64,000 nt of DNA from Spisula solida. Taxonomy: Eukaryota; Mollusca; Bivalvia; Venerida; Mactridae. Numbering within the stretch: the first letter of the stretch is position 1; each line of letters opens with the position of its first letter. Shown here in pieces: positions 1 to 12,395 of the stretch. The notes below the pieces were generated by a model, which was not told the origin of the DNA, searched no databases, and was given only the letters and a program-made list of their open reading frames with translations. Both the position numbers and the translations under genes were made by a program. Location: positions 7,165,201 through 7,229,200 of the forward strand of contig OX365962.1 in assembly GCA_947247005.1 (NCBI GenBank). The letters run 5' to 3'.

Positions 1-600
1 CATAACCGTCTCTTCCCTTGAAGTCGGAGATCGTTGTCAAATCTGGTAGGGAGAAAACTGAATGGCTGGCCACACTTACGACTGTCTAAGTCAAATGCAT
101 TTGAACAAACAAATAAGCGGTGTAGCTTAATGGCACATCGTCAACTATTAAAACGGTTATGTAAGACGTATTTAAATAAAAGAAAGCGGGCAGAGATGGG
201 CATGCAGAAAGCAGGAAAATATGAAGTCAACGAAAAAAAAGGTTCAAAAACGTTACCTTAGGATACATAAGTTCCATAAGTTCTTCACTTTAAACAAAAA
301 TCACATATACAGAGTTTAATCCTTGCCGATAGAAATGTCTCCTTTCGTCTAGCGACTCGATAGCCAATATGTCAAGACTTACTCGCATGTACGTCAGTCA
401 ACAATAATTTTCAAATCGCGCATGCGCAATAGATATCATATCACGCGACAAATCAATGCGTAACAAGAAATGCTAGAGCAACTTACAGTTCTGGAACGGA
501 TAACTTGTATTTGCCGTTTAGTGCCTTGACAGTTGAGCACTCTGGTCTTCCCAATAAGTTGATCAAAATTGATTTAAGGTCATTATAATTAAATGGTGTT
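1..600. other. No gene seen; dispersed repeat piece
   Basis: Positions 10-100 resemble 8915-9000 (shared GAAGTCGGAG, TGAATGGCT and ACGACTGTCT-type blocks). The rest shows nothing recognisable. Confidence 0.4.
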
Positions 601-785
601 TAAAAAAATGTAGCGAACAGACAATCCAAAGCCTCGTAGAAACGACGGCACCGCCTAGTCACCATTGCAAGAGTCAGACATAGAACGATCCATCCATATC
701 CCCGAAAATTGATATTTCAAGCTAGACTTTATATTCTTCCCGTAATGAATGACGCACTGTTGACTTTGAACTTCGTGCATTATTA
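600..785. repeat. Dispersed repeat, copy of 4365-4548
   Basis: The same order of blocks (ACAGACAATC, AACGACGGCA, GTCAGACATAGAAC, CATCCCCGAAA, ATATTTCAAGC, AATGAATGAC) occurs in both places on the same strand. Confidence 0.65.
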
Positions 786-798
786 ACCAAAAGGCCCA

Positions 799-1074
799 GT
801 GGTCAACGGTATTTCCACCATATGGAGACTACCCATTCACATTACCCGGACACCGGGCCCGCTAGCAGTTACAGGGCTGAGCGTCAAGCAAGGGATACAT
901 ACCAGAACCATTGCTAACGGCTTTGGAATGTCGCGGTCTGTGATGTACTGTGTTTGTTTCAAAAAAGATAATGACAATTCGGACAACGAAGGTAGCACTC
1001 AGGCAAATGATATGGATGAATTACACTCAGACTACCCGCTGAGTTTGCACAGCGTGATTACGCAATCAAGATAA
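799..1074 (+). other. Unassigned open frame, possible terminal exon
   Basis: A 91-codon frame whose last 45 codons look protein-like: YCVCFKKDNDNSDNEGS, then ANDMDELHSDYPLSLHSVIT and a stop. It could be the acidic cytoplasmic tail of an unrelated plus-strand gene whose upstream exons lie left of the window. The only acceptor candidates (for example before TTACAGGGCTG near 868) are mediocre. I do not recognise it. Confidence 0.2.
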
Positions 1075-1672
1075 GATCGATCAGATTGAAACTGGTGTAG
1101 CAACCTCTCTAATATTACTAGGACGAAACTGTTAGTTCTTATGCTTGGCTTAATTAACGGGCATATATTTTTAATAACCTAATCTTGATTACTAGTCATT
1201 TGTGGAACTACTCTACTAGCTATTTGCCTATGTATTAAAGGAAGATAACACTCAATACCATTGGAAGGCTATCCCTAAATAATTGGAGTGTCCTTTTGCG
1301 ATAATTGCGCAACATTTCTAATTAAGCCGAAGTAATGGCACAATATTGATATTTATGATATTATAGTAACGGTCATGGAGAGAGCGGGCAAATAAACTGA
1401 GTGTAAATGAGATGTACATTAATAAATCATGAATGAAACGCTGTTATACGTTGGGTGATAAAAAAGAAATGAGATAAACGCTGTAAAATGACAATGGATA
1501 CTGATTTAGATACGAAAAGTTGTATGCTTATTACAAAATATATCATCGCTCCGCTTGCTGAGTTTCATAAATATTCATTAATTACTTGTAGAAATATCAG
1601 TGATTTCGTAACCATGGGTACAGCAACTCGCCGCACACAATTGACGTCAATGACGTCATGTTAGTAAACGGT

Positions 1673-1965
1673 TCAAGTGGAACACACTTGAAAAAAATAT
1701 TTTGATTCTGACAAAAATTGTGGTTGCTATGGCGACAGAAAGAGTGAAAATATGTCCAAATCTGGATCCTGCGATAACTCAAACAGTTTCCAAGCTAGGT
1801 TTATGAAACTTAAATATGTAGATAGGGTCAATAAGGGGATTATGCACGTCCAAAAATATTTTGATTCTGACAAAAATTGTGGTTGCTATGGCAACAGAAC
1901 CTTGAAAATGGCTTCAAATCGGTAGGGGACATCTGTATTGCTTGCAACTCTTAATTACTTGTTGA
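1673..1965 (-). mobile_element. AGTCCCCTACCGG element, copy 1 (partial)
   Basis: Shares the blocks AACAGTTTCCAAGCTAGG, GGGATTATGCACGT and GTGGTTGCTATGGCAACAGA with the other copies and ends CGGTAGGGGAC..TGTATTGCTTGCAA. Its far end lacks the GACGGACGGAC run seen in complete copies. Confidence 0.65.
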
Positions 1966-2585
1966 CCATCTCACGTACTTACGAGTAGGTGTTAAATGAA
2001 AGTTTGTACTCACTGCGATAAGTTAAACATGTACAGAACTATCAAAACTTTACATAATTGTCTAATTTAGTTTCAGCAACATGATTTGTCTGTCTCGAAC
2101 ATATATTGATGTTATGTTCATATTTATATACATACATATGGTTCCATAATATTTCAAACTAAAAACATTGCCACGTAACTATCAATTTTTACATAAATAA
2201 ATATTTGCCATTCTGTGCTATATTTTTATAGATTTATATAGTGATTATTTATATTTTATTAAAATATTTTATTCATATTGTCTTTCTAGCAGAATTTGAA
2301 TTTGTATAGGATATAAATTCTTGGTATTAAAAACTTATATTGAGTATAATTTATGTTTTAAATAATCTGAAATTTTAAAACTGTATACCTTGTTTCTTAA
2401 CTATACCTCTGTTATTATATCTCCAAGAGTTTTAGATATGTTCACATTTTTATGTTACATTGACTTCATAATTTGTTATATTGTACTTATTGTTTGTCGG
2501 ACAAAAGCTATACATAGCTCATGATATTTTGTTTGTACCAAATTTCCGACAAGAAATAAAGTTTGACTTGACTTGACTTGACTTG
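1966..2585 (+). mobile_element. Probable 3' end of a non-LTR retrotransposon
   Basis: AT-rich segment ending GAAATAAAGTTTGACTTGAC with four to five TTGAC units at 2563-2585. A poly(A)-like signal followed by a short tandem tail is typical of LINE 3' ends. No reverse-transcriptase frame remains. Confidence 0.45.
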
Positions 2586-3300
2586 TACAAATATAATATG
2601 AACAAATGCACTGCATCCATCGGGGATTTCCCATCAGGTTTTTTGGATAATCTGATCAAGGAAAAAATGACAAAGGAATTTGTTTGCTCCACAGAGACTA
2701 TAGATCTAGCCTCTGGCTGCCAGGCAGCACCACATAGCAGACCAGGCGAACAAATACTTAGAAAATAGTGTTTTCCGATCTAGGAGACGGGTTGCACAGA
2801 TATGCCCTATAAATTTAGTAATTATAGTTTTACACTCGTCTTTTTTTTGTTATTTATATTTCAATTCAACATAATTATTCACAAGTTGGCGCGCTATGCC
2901 ATGCGACGACGTCGCGGTAACGCGCGATGACGTCGCGTTAAATGATGTGACGTCATTTCCGACGTTGCCGTTTTGTTTTTTTACGTTGGATTAAATAAGA
3001 TGTGTATTTTTCAATGGTTTTAATCAGGCTTGTATGCCGAAACGTTATTAAAAGAGTGGAACTGTATTTATATTTCATATTGGAAAAAAATAAATTAAAC
3101 AAGATTGGTTCTCAAATCTTGAACAACAATTTGCCTCTACCGGAAGTGGGACGTGAAATTGAGTCTACCAAATTATTATTCTGCATCCGGTCTGTCGGAA
3201 AAAATAGGCCATAGCCAATGCAACTACAACAACAACAATCACGTGTTTTTCGCATGTAATCGTTAATGGGGATAAATCCCCTATTAAATATGCTAAGAGG
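2586..3300. other. No gene seen; CG-rich GACGTC cluster
   Basis: Positions 2885-2965 carry a run of GACGTCGCG and TGACGTCA-like motifs in otherwise AT-rich DNA. A 61-codon frame at 2583-2768 is not supported by splice sites or similarity. Confidence 0.3.
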
Positions 3301-3314
3301 GCACAAACATTGAA

Positions 3315-3540
3315 ATACGTGTATAGTCCGCCGAGGATAACACTACCCTTTGTTTACAAATAAATGTATTTTCGATTTCTAATTTTGTTCAATTTTCTGT
3401 ATAATCACTTTCAATGGGTATACTCTTTCAATCTACGCTGATAACAAACGGTCAGTTAACCTTGCAGTTTTTATATTATCCCTGTTTATTTATTGAGTTA
3501 TCACCGACGATGTATGAACGTATTAATCGATTATTAAGGT
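3315..3540. repeat. Dispersed repeat, copy of 44062-44290
   Basis: Shares GTATAGT.CGCCG, CCTTTGTTTACAAATAAA, TTTTGTTCAAT, AACGGTCAGT-type blocks and a TTGTTTATTGA end, in the same orientation. Confidence 0.6.
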
Positions 3541-3751
3541 CAGTCAATGGTTAACATAACATTGCGTAGATAAACAATGCAATTTCTCTTATTAATGTCT
3601 TATGTTTATGAATATTCAGTGATTTAGTATGTGGCTTAGTGAATAAGACATTGGTTTGAACTGTCCTTTTCTCCAATTCAGATGTTTAAAACAGTAGAAA
3701 TACAATGTAATGATATTGCAATGTTTATTATACAAATCACAGACCTGAATA

Positions 3752-3990
3752 AACAGACTGTACTGTCGGTTCAATAAGTAATACTAATGAGGGAACTGTC
3801 CCATTCAAAAGAATAGGGGGAGGGGGGTATTGTGCCTTTTAAATTAGACGAGATTATATTGTAACTTTCAATCAAAAGTATAATAGTACTTAAGACCGTT
3901 TTTTATCGTCTCGTTAGTCGAATGGATAAGCATGCCGTTATTATACCAGTGATATTGTTGAGAGCCACTGGTTCGACACTCATCCTAGAT
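3752..3990 (+). mobile_element. tRNA-like SINE, copy of 43515-43730
   Basis: Contains GTTAGTCGAATGGATAAGC (A-box-like) and GAGAGCCACTGGTTCGACAC (B-box GGTTCGA). An inverted copy at 43.5-43.7 kb shares the flanking block GAGGGAACTGTCCCATTCAA, so the repeat is longer than the tRNA-like part. Confidence 0.6.
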
Positions 3991-4184
3991 ACATATTTTG
4001 TTTTATCTTTTTTAAAGTACGTTAATTTGTAACATAAGCTGTAGTGTAGTACATGTGTGTGATGATACGCCTTTATCAAAGGGAAGGTATTTTTCTGACC
4101 GAGTTGTTTTCCAAAGCAGCGAAGTAACTAAACGTTATCCCCATTAATGCAAGGGTTAGTAACTATTGTACAACTAAGTTACCC

Positions 4185-4880
4185 CCCCCCCTTAGTTCCG
4201 GGGAAGAAACTCTTACCGAGTCCCTTTCCCTTGTTTCAAAGGAAGCAACTCTTGTCTTGTAATACATAGCTCCCTCTGATGTTTTTTCAAGGTCAACAAT
4301 CTAACTGACAAAAAGTAAGACAAACAGAGTTTCTTCCCTTGATTTCAAATAAAGTAAATACTGTAGCGCACAGACAATCAAAAGCCAAACAGAAACGACG
4401 GCAGCGCCTAGCCATCCACGCAAGAATCAGACATAGAACAAACCGTCCACATCCCCGAAATATAGATATTTCAAGCAAGCCTATATACTCACTCCGCAAT
4501 GAATGACACACTGTGGACTTCGAATTATGTGCATAATTAGCCATAAAGGGAGGTAATTATAAATGATAACTACACTGAAGTCTTGTACTGCAGAGTTCTT
4601 GCCTCTGATTTCAGGGGAAGACACTCTTTCAGACATAAAATTAGTCAACCCGAGTCCCCCCCTGATTTCAAGGGATGTAACTGCCGTGCTACAGAACTAA
4701 TTCCCCTGTTTTCAGGGACAGACACTCTTGTGGACTATTTGTCAAACAGAGTTCCTTTCCCTGATTCAAGGGAAATCCCTGGTAACACATAGTTTTCTTA
4801 TTTCGAATTTTTAGTGGAAGGACATAAGTCAAACAGCGTTGTTACACTGCTTTCGAGGGAAATAAATGTCAGTTTCTTGC
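4185..4880 (+). repeat. Degenerate repeats of CCTGATTTCAAGGGAAG..ACTCTTG
   Basis: The motif 'CCC.TGATTTCA.GGGAAGA.ACTCTT' recurs irregularly about every 60-130 bp, interrupted by the dispersed repeat at 4365-4548. No gene seen. Confidence 0.45.
4365..4548. repeat. Dispersed repeat, copy of 600-785
   Basis: See 600-785. The minus-strand frame over it is fortuitous. Confidence 0.6.
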
Positions 4881-5533
4881 CGATTTATTTGGGAATGGAC
4901 ACCTATTAGAGTACGGCAGTTATTTCGTCTCGCACATATAGTGGGGGAAGACTTATTTATTTTGTGCAGGAAGTCTGTCACAAAGTTTGTCCATGCTTGA
5001 CATGTTGGTACCGAGCCTAAGTGTGCATATTGTCCTGACTTTTATGTTAGATGAATATTGCCGGATATATTGCCCTTTGTGGGACCTACGTTTTGTGTCC
5101 AAAACCCTTTATAGTAAAATTAATAACGGTAAGAGGATTGACAGATACACGGACCGATCGAACGACTTGTGCAAAGCATAATAACCTTGCATCTTGGATT
5201 ATTGGCACGTACAATTTCATGCCAGTAATCGACGATGGAAGCTTATTATTTGTTGTTGCTCTAAAAATGGACGAGTGTACTTTGAAACAAATAAATGGAC
5301 GCGTTTGCTAACAATTGTCGTTTATATTTCCTACTAATGAAATTCAATATTGATTTATTAATAAAAGTAACCATGCGACATTAAAGATAATTCCACAATT
5401 ATTCTGGTCATGCTATAGATCTATAATGGCACAGTTATATTTGGTTCCTATTAACACGGAAACATTTCTATTTCATAAAAAGTAAGATAATTGGGAGGTT
5501 GCGAAACCGAACGTTTAGGGAAACGTGTACAAA
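4881..5533. other. No feature seen
   Basis: Unique-looking DNA without convincing coding frames or repeats. Confidence 0.35.
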
Positions 5534-5817
5534 CAATACAATACAATTCAATACAATACGATACAGTACAGTACAATACAATACAAGTCAATACAATACA
5601 ATACAAGTCAATACAATACAATACAAGTCAATACAATACAAGTCAATACAATAAAAATCAATACAATACAAGTCAATACAATACAATACAATACAATACA
5701 ATACAATACAATACAATACAATACAATACAATACAATACAATACAATACAATGCAATGCAATACAATACAATACAATACAATACAATACAATACAATGCA
5801 ATACAATACAATACAAT
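5534..5817 (+). repeat. Pentanucleotide (TACAA)n array
   Basis: About 57 units with variants (TACAG, TGCAA, GTCAA) grouped at the 5' side and near 5750. Long apparent frames on both strands are artefacts of the repeat. Confidence 0.97.
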
Positions 5818-5937
5818 TTAAGTCGGATACATGTACACCAAAGAAACATTAGCTGTTGTCCGGCATTTTAACAAAGTATAACATTAACAAGCATAATTAA
5901 TACATGTACGCAGAGGTTAAGGCATTTAAGGTAGAAT

Positions 5938-6450
5938 AATATATTACTCAAAATTTGATAAGGGCCAAGCAATTTTCCATTTAAATATTTTGCAAATTGA
6001 ATAAGGTTGACTGGTAGAATTTTTAGAAACGTAATGCTACATCTGCAATATTGTAAACCAATAAAGATTACTTAAAAATTTATGTCTACATGCTGATAAG
6101 CCCAACCCCATTAAAATGTTCATGCTGCATTCAAGCCTCTGTAGTAACAGAATGCAGTCATTTTCTCGGCATTTTGGGTCTTACATGATAGGTTAATAAA
6201 ATCGGGGTTAACATTTTAATGTTAATCTAGCCACTTTGGTTTCTGCCAATAGGGCTTATCAGTTACCTGGAAAACGACGTCATTTTGGCAATGCCTTTCA
6301 AATGCAAGACATCAGTTTGAAAAATTTAGCAGGAGATAAGATGATATTTTATTAATTGCAAAACGCTTTCTTCATCGGCTTTGTACATTTAACGTGAGAT
6401 TGACATCTAAATCTATTGGTTGGCCCTTAACAAAGTTTGAGTAGTATATA
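5938..6450. mobile_element. TIR element (ACTCAAAATTTGATAAGGGC)
   Basis: Left end ATTACTCAAAATTTGATAAG (5940s) and right end GGCCCTTAACAAAGTTTGAG (6420s) are imperfect inverted repeats. An internal pair CTGATAAGCCC (6093) / GGGCTTATCAG (about 6262) suggests a nested hairpin. Confidence 0.6.
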
Positions 6451-6469
6451 TATACGGTAATTGTTTATA

Positions 6470-6690
6470 CAGGGTGTTAAAAAAGTTCGTTCTCAATAGT
6501 TAATTGTTCTGGCGTCAGAAGAATGTAAACTTTCGAGGTTAAATTCCAGAGGGTTCTACCATTGTTCTAATCTATCTTGTAATAAATGAAGCTTTTAGAG
6601 TAAGAAAATAAAATTGGACTTTGCATACAAAGCTCAGATAAACTTTAGTATGATTTTAAATTTTGAGAACAAACTTTTTTTAACACCCTG
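6470..6690. mobile_element. Mariner-like MITE (CAGGGTGTTAAAAAAGTTCG)
   Basis: 221 bp. Terminal inverted repeats CAGGGTGTTAAAAAAGTTCG and AACTTTTTTTAACACCCTG are flanked by TA on both sides (6468-6469, 6691-6692), the Tc1/mariner target duplication. No transposase. Confidence 0.85.
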
Positions 6691-7002
6691 TATATTCATG
6701 CATGAAATCCATGAAATTAAATTCCTTCCACGAATATTAATGTGATTTCTGTAAATACTATTGCGTGTATATTAAGGTCATTAGTACTCATTACCTTCAA
6801 GTTTCAAGATTATATCTTAGTCTAGGAGCTGGTGACCCAAATTGCAGTTTTCATTTACCCCATATGGTAGAAAAAGTTTACTGGTATTTTTGAAAAATAA
6901 AGACATTCAGGCTTCAGAAAAAGATGGCTGCCGGATCTGAAAGTGGTGTCTTTATTAACAGGGACAACAACTCTTGTTTCCTATATCATTGACGAAATCA
7001 CC

Positions 7003-7244
7003 TGGGTACTGTTTGATAAAAGCATTTACGGAAATCGTAAACTTACGATCAAATTTTAAGTATTTTTAATTTGTTTACAATTATAAAGTGTTGTAAATGG
7101 AGCTGCATTACTATTAATGGTTCAGTTAATGAACTCCTACAAACCATATCTGTCACCAATTTGCAGTTGTTTAAGAATGATGAAGAATTTAAAGTTGAGC
7201 GTAACTTTAAGAGTTTCGTATGTGCTTTGATAAAACAGCACCCT
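7003..7244. mobile_element. GGGTACTGTTTTATCAAAG hairpin element, copy 1
   Basis: Ends GGGTACTGTTTGATAAAAGC and GTGCTTTGATAAAACAGCAC are inverted; the interior also pairs partly. Other copies are at 14736-14977 and 49017-49259. Confidence 0.75.
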
Positions 7245-7307
7245 GCTATCCTATGTTCTGGCCTTAAGTTTTGCAACATATTTGGTGGATATTGTTCCTT
7301 TAATAAT

Positions 7308-7423
7308 GTGCATCAAATTGGCATAAACACTGATCAGTTTGAGGTCAAGGTCAAGGTCAATTCGAGTGCATCAAATTGGCATACAACACTGATCAGTTTG
7401 AGGTCAAGGTCAAGGTCAATTCG
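7308..7423 (+). repeat. 58-bp unit in two tandem copies, TCAAGGTCAAGGTCA core
   Basis: GTGCATCAAATTGGCAT starts at 7308 and 7366; each unit holds GAGGTCAAGGTCAAGGTCAA. The TGACCTTGACC core is common in the dispersed repeats of this window, so receptor binding should not be read into it. Confidence 0.85.
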
Positions 7424-7430
7424 AGGTCAA

Positions 7431-9430
7431 AGTGAGAAACATAGCTCAAAACTGATATTTCCTCTCTTTTTATCTTAGTATAGCATATGTTCTGAATTTA
7501 AATTGGTTATTGAAATAATTGTTGTGTTGTATAATAGTATATATTCTGTCATTATGAGTCATTTGTTTAGTAAGAAAAGTAAAACTTTTGTGAAAACAGC
7601 CATTTTATGCATATATACTTATAAAAAAAAGTTTAGCAAGTTGGACTATTTGATTTGTTTTCGTGAAGTTGCATGTTATTTAACATCTTTAGATCATTTC
7701 ATCCCATTTGAAATTCAACCATTTAAGTGAAGGGAATTTTCATCCAGACGGAAATTCGTCACTTGTAAGGAGACAGGGGTAAATTAGAAAAATGACATGA
7801 AATGTGATGTCGATTATGCCCTCCTTAAGGAGTCATTACAGTCGAACATGTTTGTCTCTTGCTGTTACGAAAAACAACGGTTAGGGGAAAGTTATTCCAT
7901 TTTTGTTCAATGATTGTTAAAGATCAGGCGCTTTGGATGGCATTTCGTTCGTCATCTCCTCTACTCCCGAGAAGGACCAACATTTGTTAAATCGGCGAAA
8001 ATTCTAGTGTGTTTGTTTAATAAATAAGGATATGGTCCTTTTATTGCTTATAAATTGTTATGCGATAAAAATTGCCGAGGCAAACCAACACTACCAATGA
8101 CGTCGTGTCAACGGTATGCCAACGTGAGCATGGCGTCCATAAAGTATAGCGTTGTATTGTCTATTCTGGTGGAATTTTTAACAAACAATAGTGCCGTTTG
8201 CGTTCCTGACATGAACAGCTAGCTAGCGACTTCACATGAATCTGTTACGTGTTGACGTCACTGCAATCTAACGCTCTTTTTGTGACGTAGTTATTGTTAG
8301 TCTGTCTGAACACGGCGTACTTTTGACGCCTTCTGTTAGCGAATATTTAGTCTTTAGGCGACTAATGATCAATTAATTGTCATTAAAATGTATTGCTTTA
8401 CCTCTTGCCTTCTTGACATCATTCAACATTCCAATAGCCATTTGACGGCGTTCACTGTCATTCTTCGACCTCGAGCCGTTGAATGTTTTACAATTTTAAC
8501 ACCGGTTTATTTTGTTGTGGCATAAGACAGACAAGTTTGTGCTTGTTTTCATCCTTTACATGTGTCAGATTTCCTCCTGCACGTTTTACACGTGTTTTCT
8601 TTATAAATGACGTCATGGCTTCTCAAAACCACGAAAACACAAATTGACCACTAAAAATTTTGATAATTAAGTCATAGCCGACATGCTAATCACGTATGCA
8701 TACATCGCCATACAAGTAAAAATACTAGTACCCTGAAAAACTTGCTAAACTTTTTTTTAGTATACATGTTGGCCGATCTGGCATTCTTACGGATACGGCT
8801 GATTGTTAAAAATGATTATATTTTTGATTAAGCAAATAAAGCTAAATACTGTGGCATAACTTGGCCAGTATATATCCCTGATTTTTATTTGTTTGGATCA
8901 TACAAACTTTATGTCTCTTGCTTCGAAGCCGGAGGTCATTTGACAATTAGGCAGGGATAAATCTGAATGGCTTTGCAGTACGACCGTCTCAGTTGAACGC
9001 AAAAAAAATAAAAATCATACGATAATTGTGCGATTATTTTCTCTAGAATTTCCTTGAGTCTGCTATGTGGGTACCAATATGACATTGACACCCACCATGG
9101 GGCTGGAAGTGATGGAAAACAACAACAACACTCGCAACGTTTTTCTCAGAATGCAATTATTACGCTATTACAATAAATCATCACAGGGGAAAGTTGACTG
9201 TGACTGATTGTTATATCGCGTGCTTATTCAGATTTCTGTCTGACCAAGAAATATGAAAAAAATGTAATATAATCGTACAATTATTCTCATTGTACGATTT
9301 ATCAAGTCGTACACACAGGTAACTGGATCAATAATAAAGAGTAAACAAAACTTTTTTTTATAAAACTTATGATATCTTTGATCTTTATCAAGGATACAGT
9401 TACCTGTGATCGTACATACATTTGTATCTA
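7431..9430. other. No gene seen
   Basis: Intergenic; contains the block at 8915-9000 related to the first 100 bp of the window and short simple repeats. Frames are short and unsupported. Confidence 0.35.
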
Positions 9431-9555
9431 GGTTATTTTGTGTTTTTGTACTTTAAAGAGGTACACACATGCCAATACGGGTCCCATATTGTCAATGTGT
9501 ACAAGTCCATATGGGATTGCCAATATACTTCATACGTCTAAGGGTTTTGATTTTA

Positions 9556-10420
9556 CAGTATATGGGACCTTACTATGGATGTTTGGGTTACTTACATTAC
9601 TTACAATACTTTTATTGCTATACTGGCTGTGTTTGCTTATATTGTTGTAGTTACTATGAGAGTTTGGGTTACTCACATTACTTGCACTGCTATACTTGCT
9701 GTGTTTGCTTACTTTAGTTCAGTTACTATGAGTGTTTGGGTTACTCAAATTACTTGCACTGCTATACCTGCTGTGTTTGCTTACTGTGCGACAGTGGCTG
9801 AGAGAGTGTATGGGTAACTTACATTACTTGCACTGCTATACTGGCTGTGTTTGCTTACTTAGTTCAGTTACTATGAGTGTTTGGGTTACTCACATTACTT
9901 GTACTGCTATACTTGCTGTGTTTGCTTACTTTAGTTCAGTTACTATGAGTATTTGGGTTACTCACATAAATTTTCACTGCTATACCTGCTGTGTTTGCTT
10001 ACTTTGTTTCAGTTACTATGAGTGCTTGGGTTACTTACATTACTTTAACTGCTATACTTGCTGTGTTTGCTTACTTAGTTCAGTTACTATGAGTGTTTGG
10101 GTTACTTACATTACTTGTACTGCTACACTTGCTGTGTTTGCTTACTGTGTTGTAGTTACTATCAGTGTTTGGGTTACTCACTTTACTTGCACTGCTATAC
10201 TGGCTGTGTTTGCTTACTTTAGTTCAGTTACTATGAGTGTTTGGGTTACTTACATTACTTGCACTGCTACACTTGCTGTGTTTGCTTACTTTAGTTCAGT
10301 TACTATGAGTGTTTGGGTTACTTACATTACTTGCACTGTTATACCTGCAGTGCTAGCTTACTGTGCTACAGTTACCAGAGTGTTTGGGTTACTTACCTTA
10401 CTGTCACTGCTATACTTATA
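9556..10420 (+). repeat. 72-bp tandem satellite, about 12 units
   Basis: Unit: CAGTTACTATGAGTGTTTGG, then GTTACTCACATTACTTGCAC, then TGCTATACTTGCTGTGTTTG and CTTACTTTAGTT. As 72 is a multiple of three, one frame stays open over many units and gives a repetitive hydrophobic 24-mer, but divergence is not codon-like and indels shift the frame between units. Confidence 0.93.
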
Positions 10421-10710
10421 TACTGTCATATGATGTTGAACGCATACGATGTGCTGTGCCAGGAAATTTAGTAGCTACAAGTACAAGTAGTCGTACACGT
10501 TAGCATCGTCACCTTTTTATTGCTGAAAGCAGCCCTCGAAAACTTGTAACTTACACCTTGATGACGAACTAATCAAAAATAGTATTGATGAAGTCGCATT
10601 CACTTTCGTCACCTACCTTATATGGGAAATGACGTCATGGTATTGGGTACATAATGCAACAGAAATGACGTTACGTCAAGGTAATACATGTAATATCGAC
10701 TCTAGCATCT

Positions 10711-11022
10711 TTTTCGTGCTGGTCGTCAAAACCAATCAGCATCCTTGTTTCATAAGAGATATATGATATAAACCAATCAGAATCCTGGTTTCATTAGAGA
10801 TTTACAATATAAACCAATCAGAATCCTTGTTTCATAAGAGGTAGAGGTTTACAATATAAACCAATCAGAATCCTTGTTTCATAAGAGGTAGAGGTTTACA
10901 ATATAAACCAATCAGAATCCTTGTTTCATAAGAGGTATATAATATAAACCAATCAAAATGCTTGTTTCATTAGAGACATATAATATAAAACCAATCAGAA
11001 TCCTGGTTTCATAAGAGGAAGA
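10711..11022 (+). repeat. ACCAATCAGAATCCTTG tandem array
   Basis: Seven units of about 40-55 bp of the form AAACCAATCAGAATCCTTGT, TTCATAAGAGGTA, TATAATAT. Contains repeated CCAAT boxes by sequence; no evidence of promoter use. Confidence 0.9.
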
Positions 11023-11062
11023 CAATAAAAAGAATAAACAGAAATATATATTTAAAGATACA

Positions 11063-12395
11063 TTTATTTGCTTCTCAAAATACACAAAACATAATATACT
11101 ATACGTTTACAAAAAATAATTGTAATATATGTAGCATTTATCAAATTTTGATTCAAGTTGCGGTGGCTCAGGTACATCGATTGTAGTACCCTAAATATCT
11201 TTTATGACAATGTTATGTAGAGCTACTATTATAATCAATAAGAAAACATGCGTTATTGTGCAATGTGCGTTTTGTGAATAATAGCCCTAAGTTGTTATTT
11301 ATTCTTCGCATTGGTCTTAACTTCATGAGTATTAGATTATGATCTATGTGCACAGTTTATTGAAATAAAATATATACATTTACATACAAAATAAGTTCAA
11401 GAGTTTCATTGTACTTTTGGTAGAAAGAAGTCTATGGCCCTTAGCAGGTGGACAACTTGTCGACCGACTATTAACCATTTCGACATTATAGGACAAAATG
11501 TTATCCAGTATTTGCGTTAATCACGCCAGGGGAGGGATAAACCAACCGATTTAATAACCGTGTACAATTCCCTCCAGAAGATATGGATTTAGGGACATTT
11601 GTATTTCTCAGATTGAAAACACAATTTTACAATTTCGGCTATCATATATTTTCACAAATAATTTGTCTTCCATTAAAAATGAAAATAATTGCTCACCATC
11701 GTCGGTTTTCACGGTAGGAATCCCTGTTTCACGAAACACCGTTTTTCAGTTTCGTCAGAATTGTACTGTTTTCATATGACTTTGACGGAACTGAAAACCA
11801 ATCTAATGCTCTGATGGAACGCAGGATACATGAAACCTGAGTTCAGTCCGAGCGTTAAAGGGGGTTTCAGCTCTGTCAGAGCCATAATGAAAACAGAACT
11901 ATTCTCTAGCGTTGTATCAAGATTTCTACCGTGGTATTGAGCTATGGAAGCGGCAGTGCAATATCCCAGACATTATTTATCAACCCAGTTATATCTGTAT
12001 TAATGTTGAAAACAAGAAGGCATGTTAGAAAGTGAATATATACTCCGTAGAGGGGGAAAGGTTCAGCGAAAGCATATCCCCCAAAAAATTAATCTAATAT
12101 AGAAGACGTAAAAGTTCATAGCTAATGATAAAATATATATGTGTGTCTGAATAAAAAAACTGATTAAATATTGTTGGAATATATAACACATTCTGAAATC
12201 ATGCGAGGTCACATGACTGTCACATTCCGATATCACATGAAATTCCTATTTTTATGTCACATGGCTGTCACTTTCTGGGGTCACATGACTTGTCACTTCC
12301 ATTCCAAAGTCACATGGCTATACTATTTCTATGTCACATTGCTAACCTATTTCATTTCACATACCTATCACATTCGACCTCACATGACGAACACT
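11063..12395 (-). other. Probable 3' untranslated region of the ZP gene
   Basis: Downstream of the stop on the minus strand there is no further open frame. Candidate poly(A) signals (AATAAA read on the minus strand) are at 11356-11361, 11298-11303 and 11063-11068; which is used cannot be told. The proximal part contains a degenerate repeat of TCACATG motifs. Confidence 0.35.
12200..12395 (+). repeat. Degenerate TCACATG..TGTCAC repeats
   Basis: About six irregular ~33-bp units around GTCACATGRCTGTCAC, immediately downstream of the ZP stop codon, so probably transcribed in the 3' UTR. Confidence 0.65.

Noticed and set aside
5491..5871. Tyr/Asn/Gln-rich frames on both strands
   Set aside because: Read from the (TACAA)n microsatellite.
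7308..7440. Nuclear-receptor response elements (TCAAGGTCA)
   Set aside because: The motif is part of dispersed and tandem repeats found all over the window, with no promoter nearby.
9438..10433. Membrane-protein-like frames of 70-233 codons
   Set aside because: Product of the 72-bp tandem repeat; overlapping phases are open and no start context or homology is seen.
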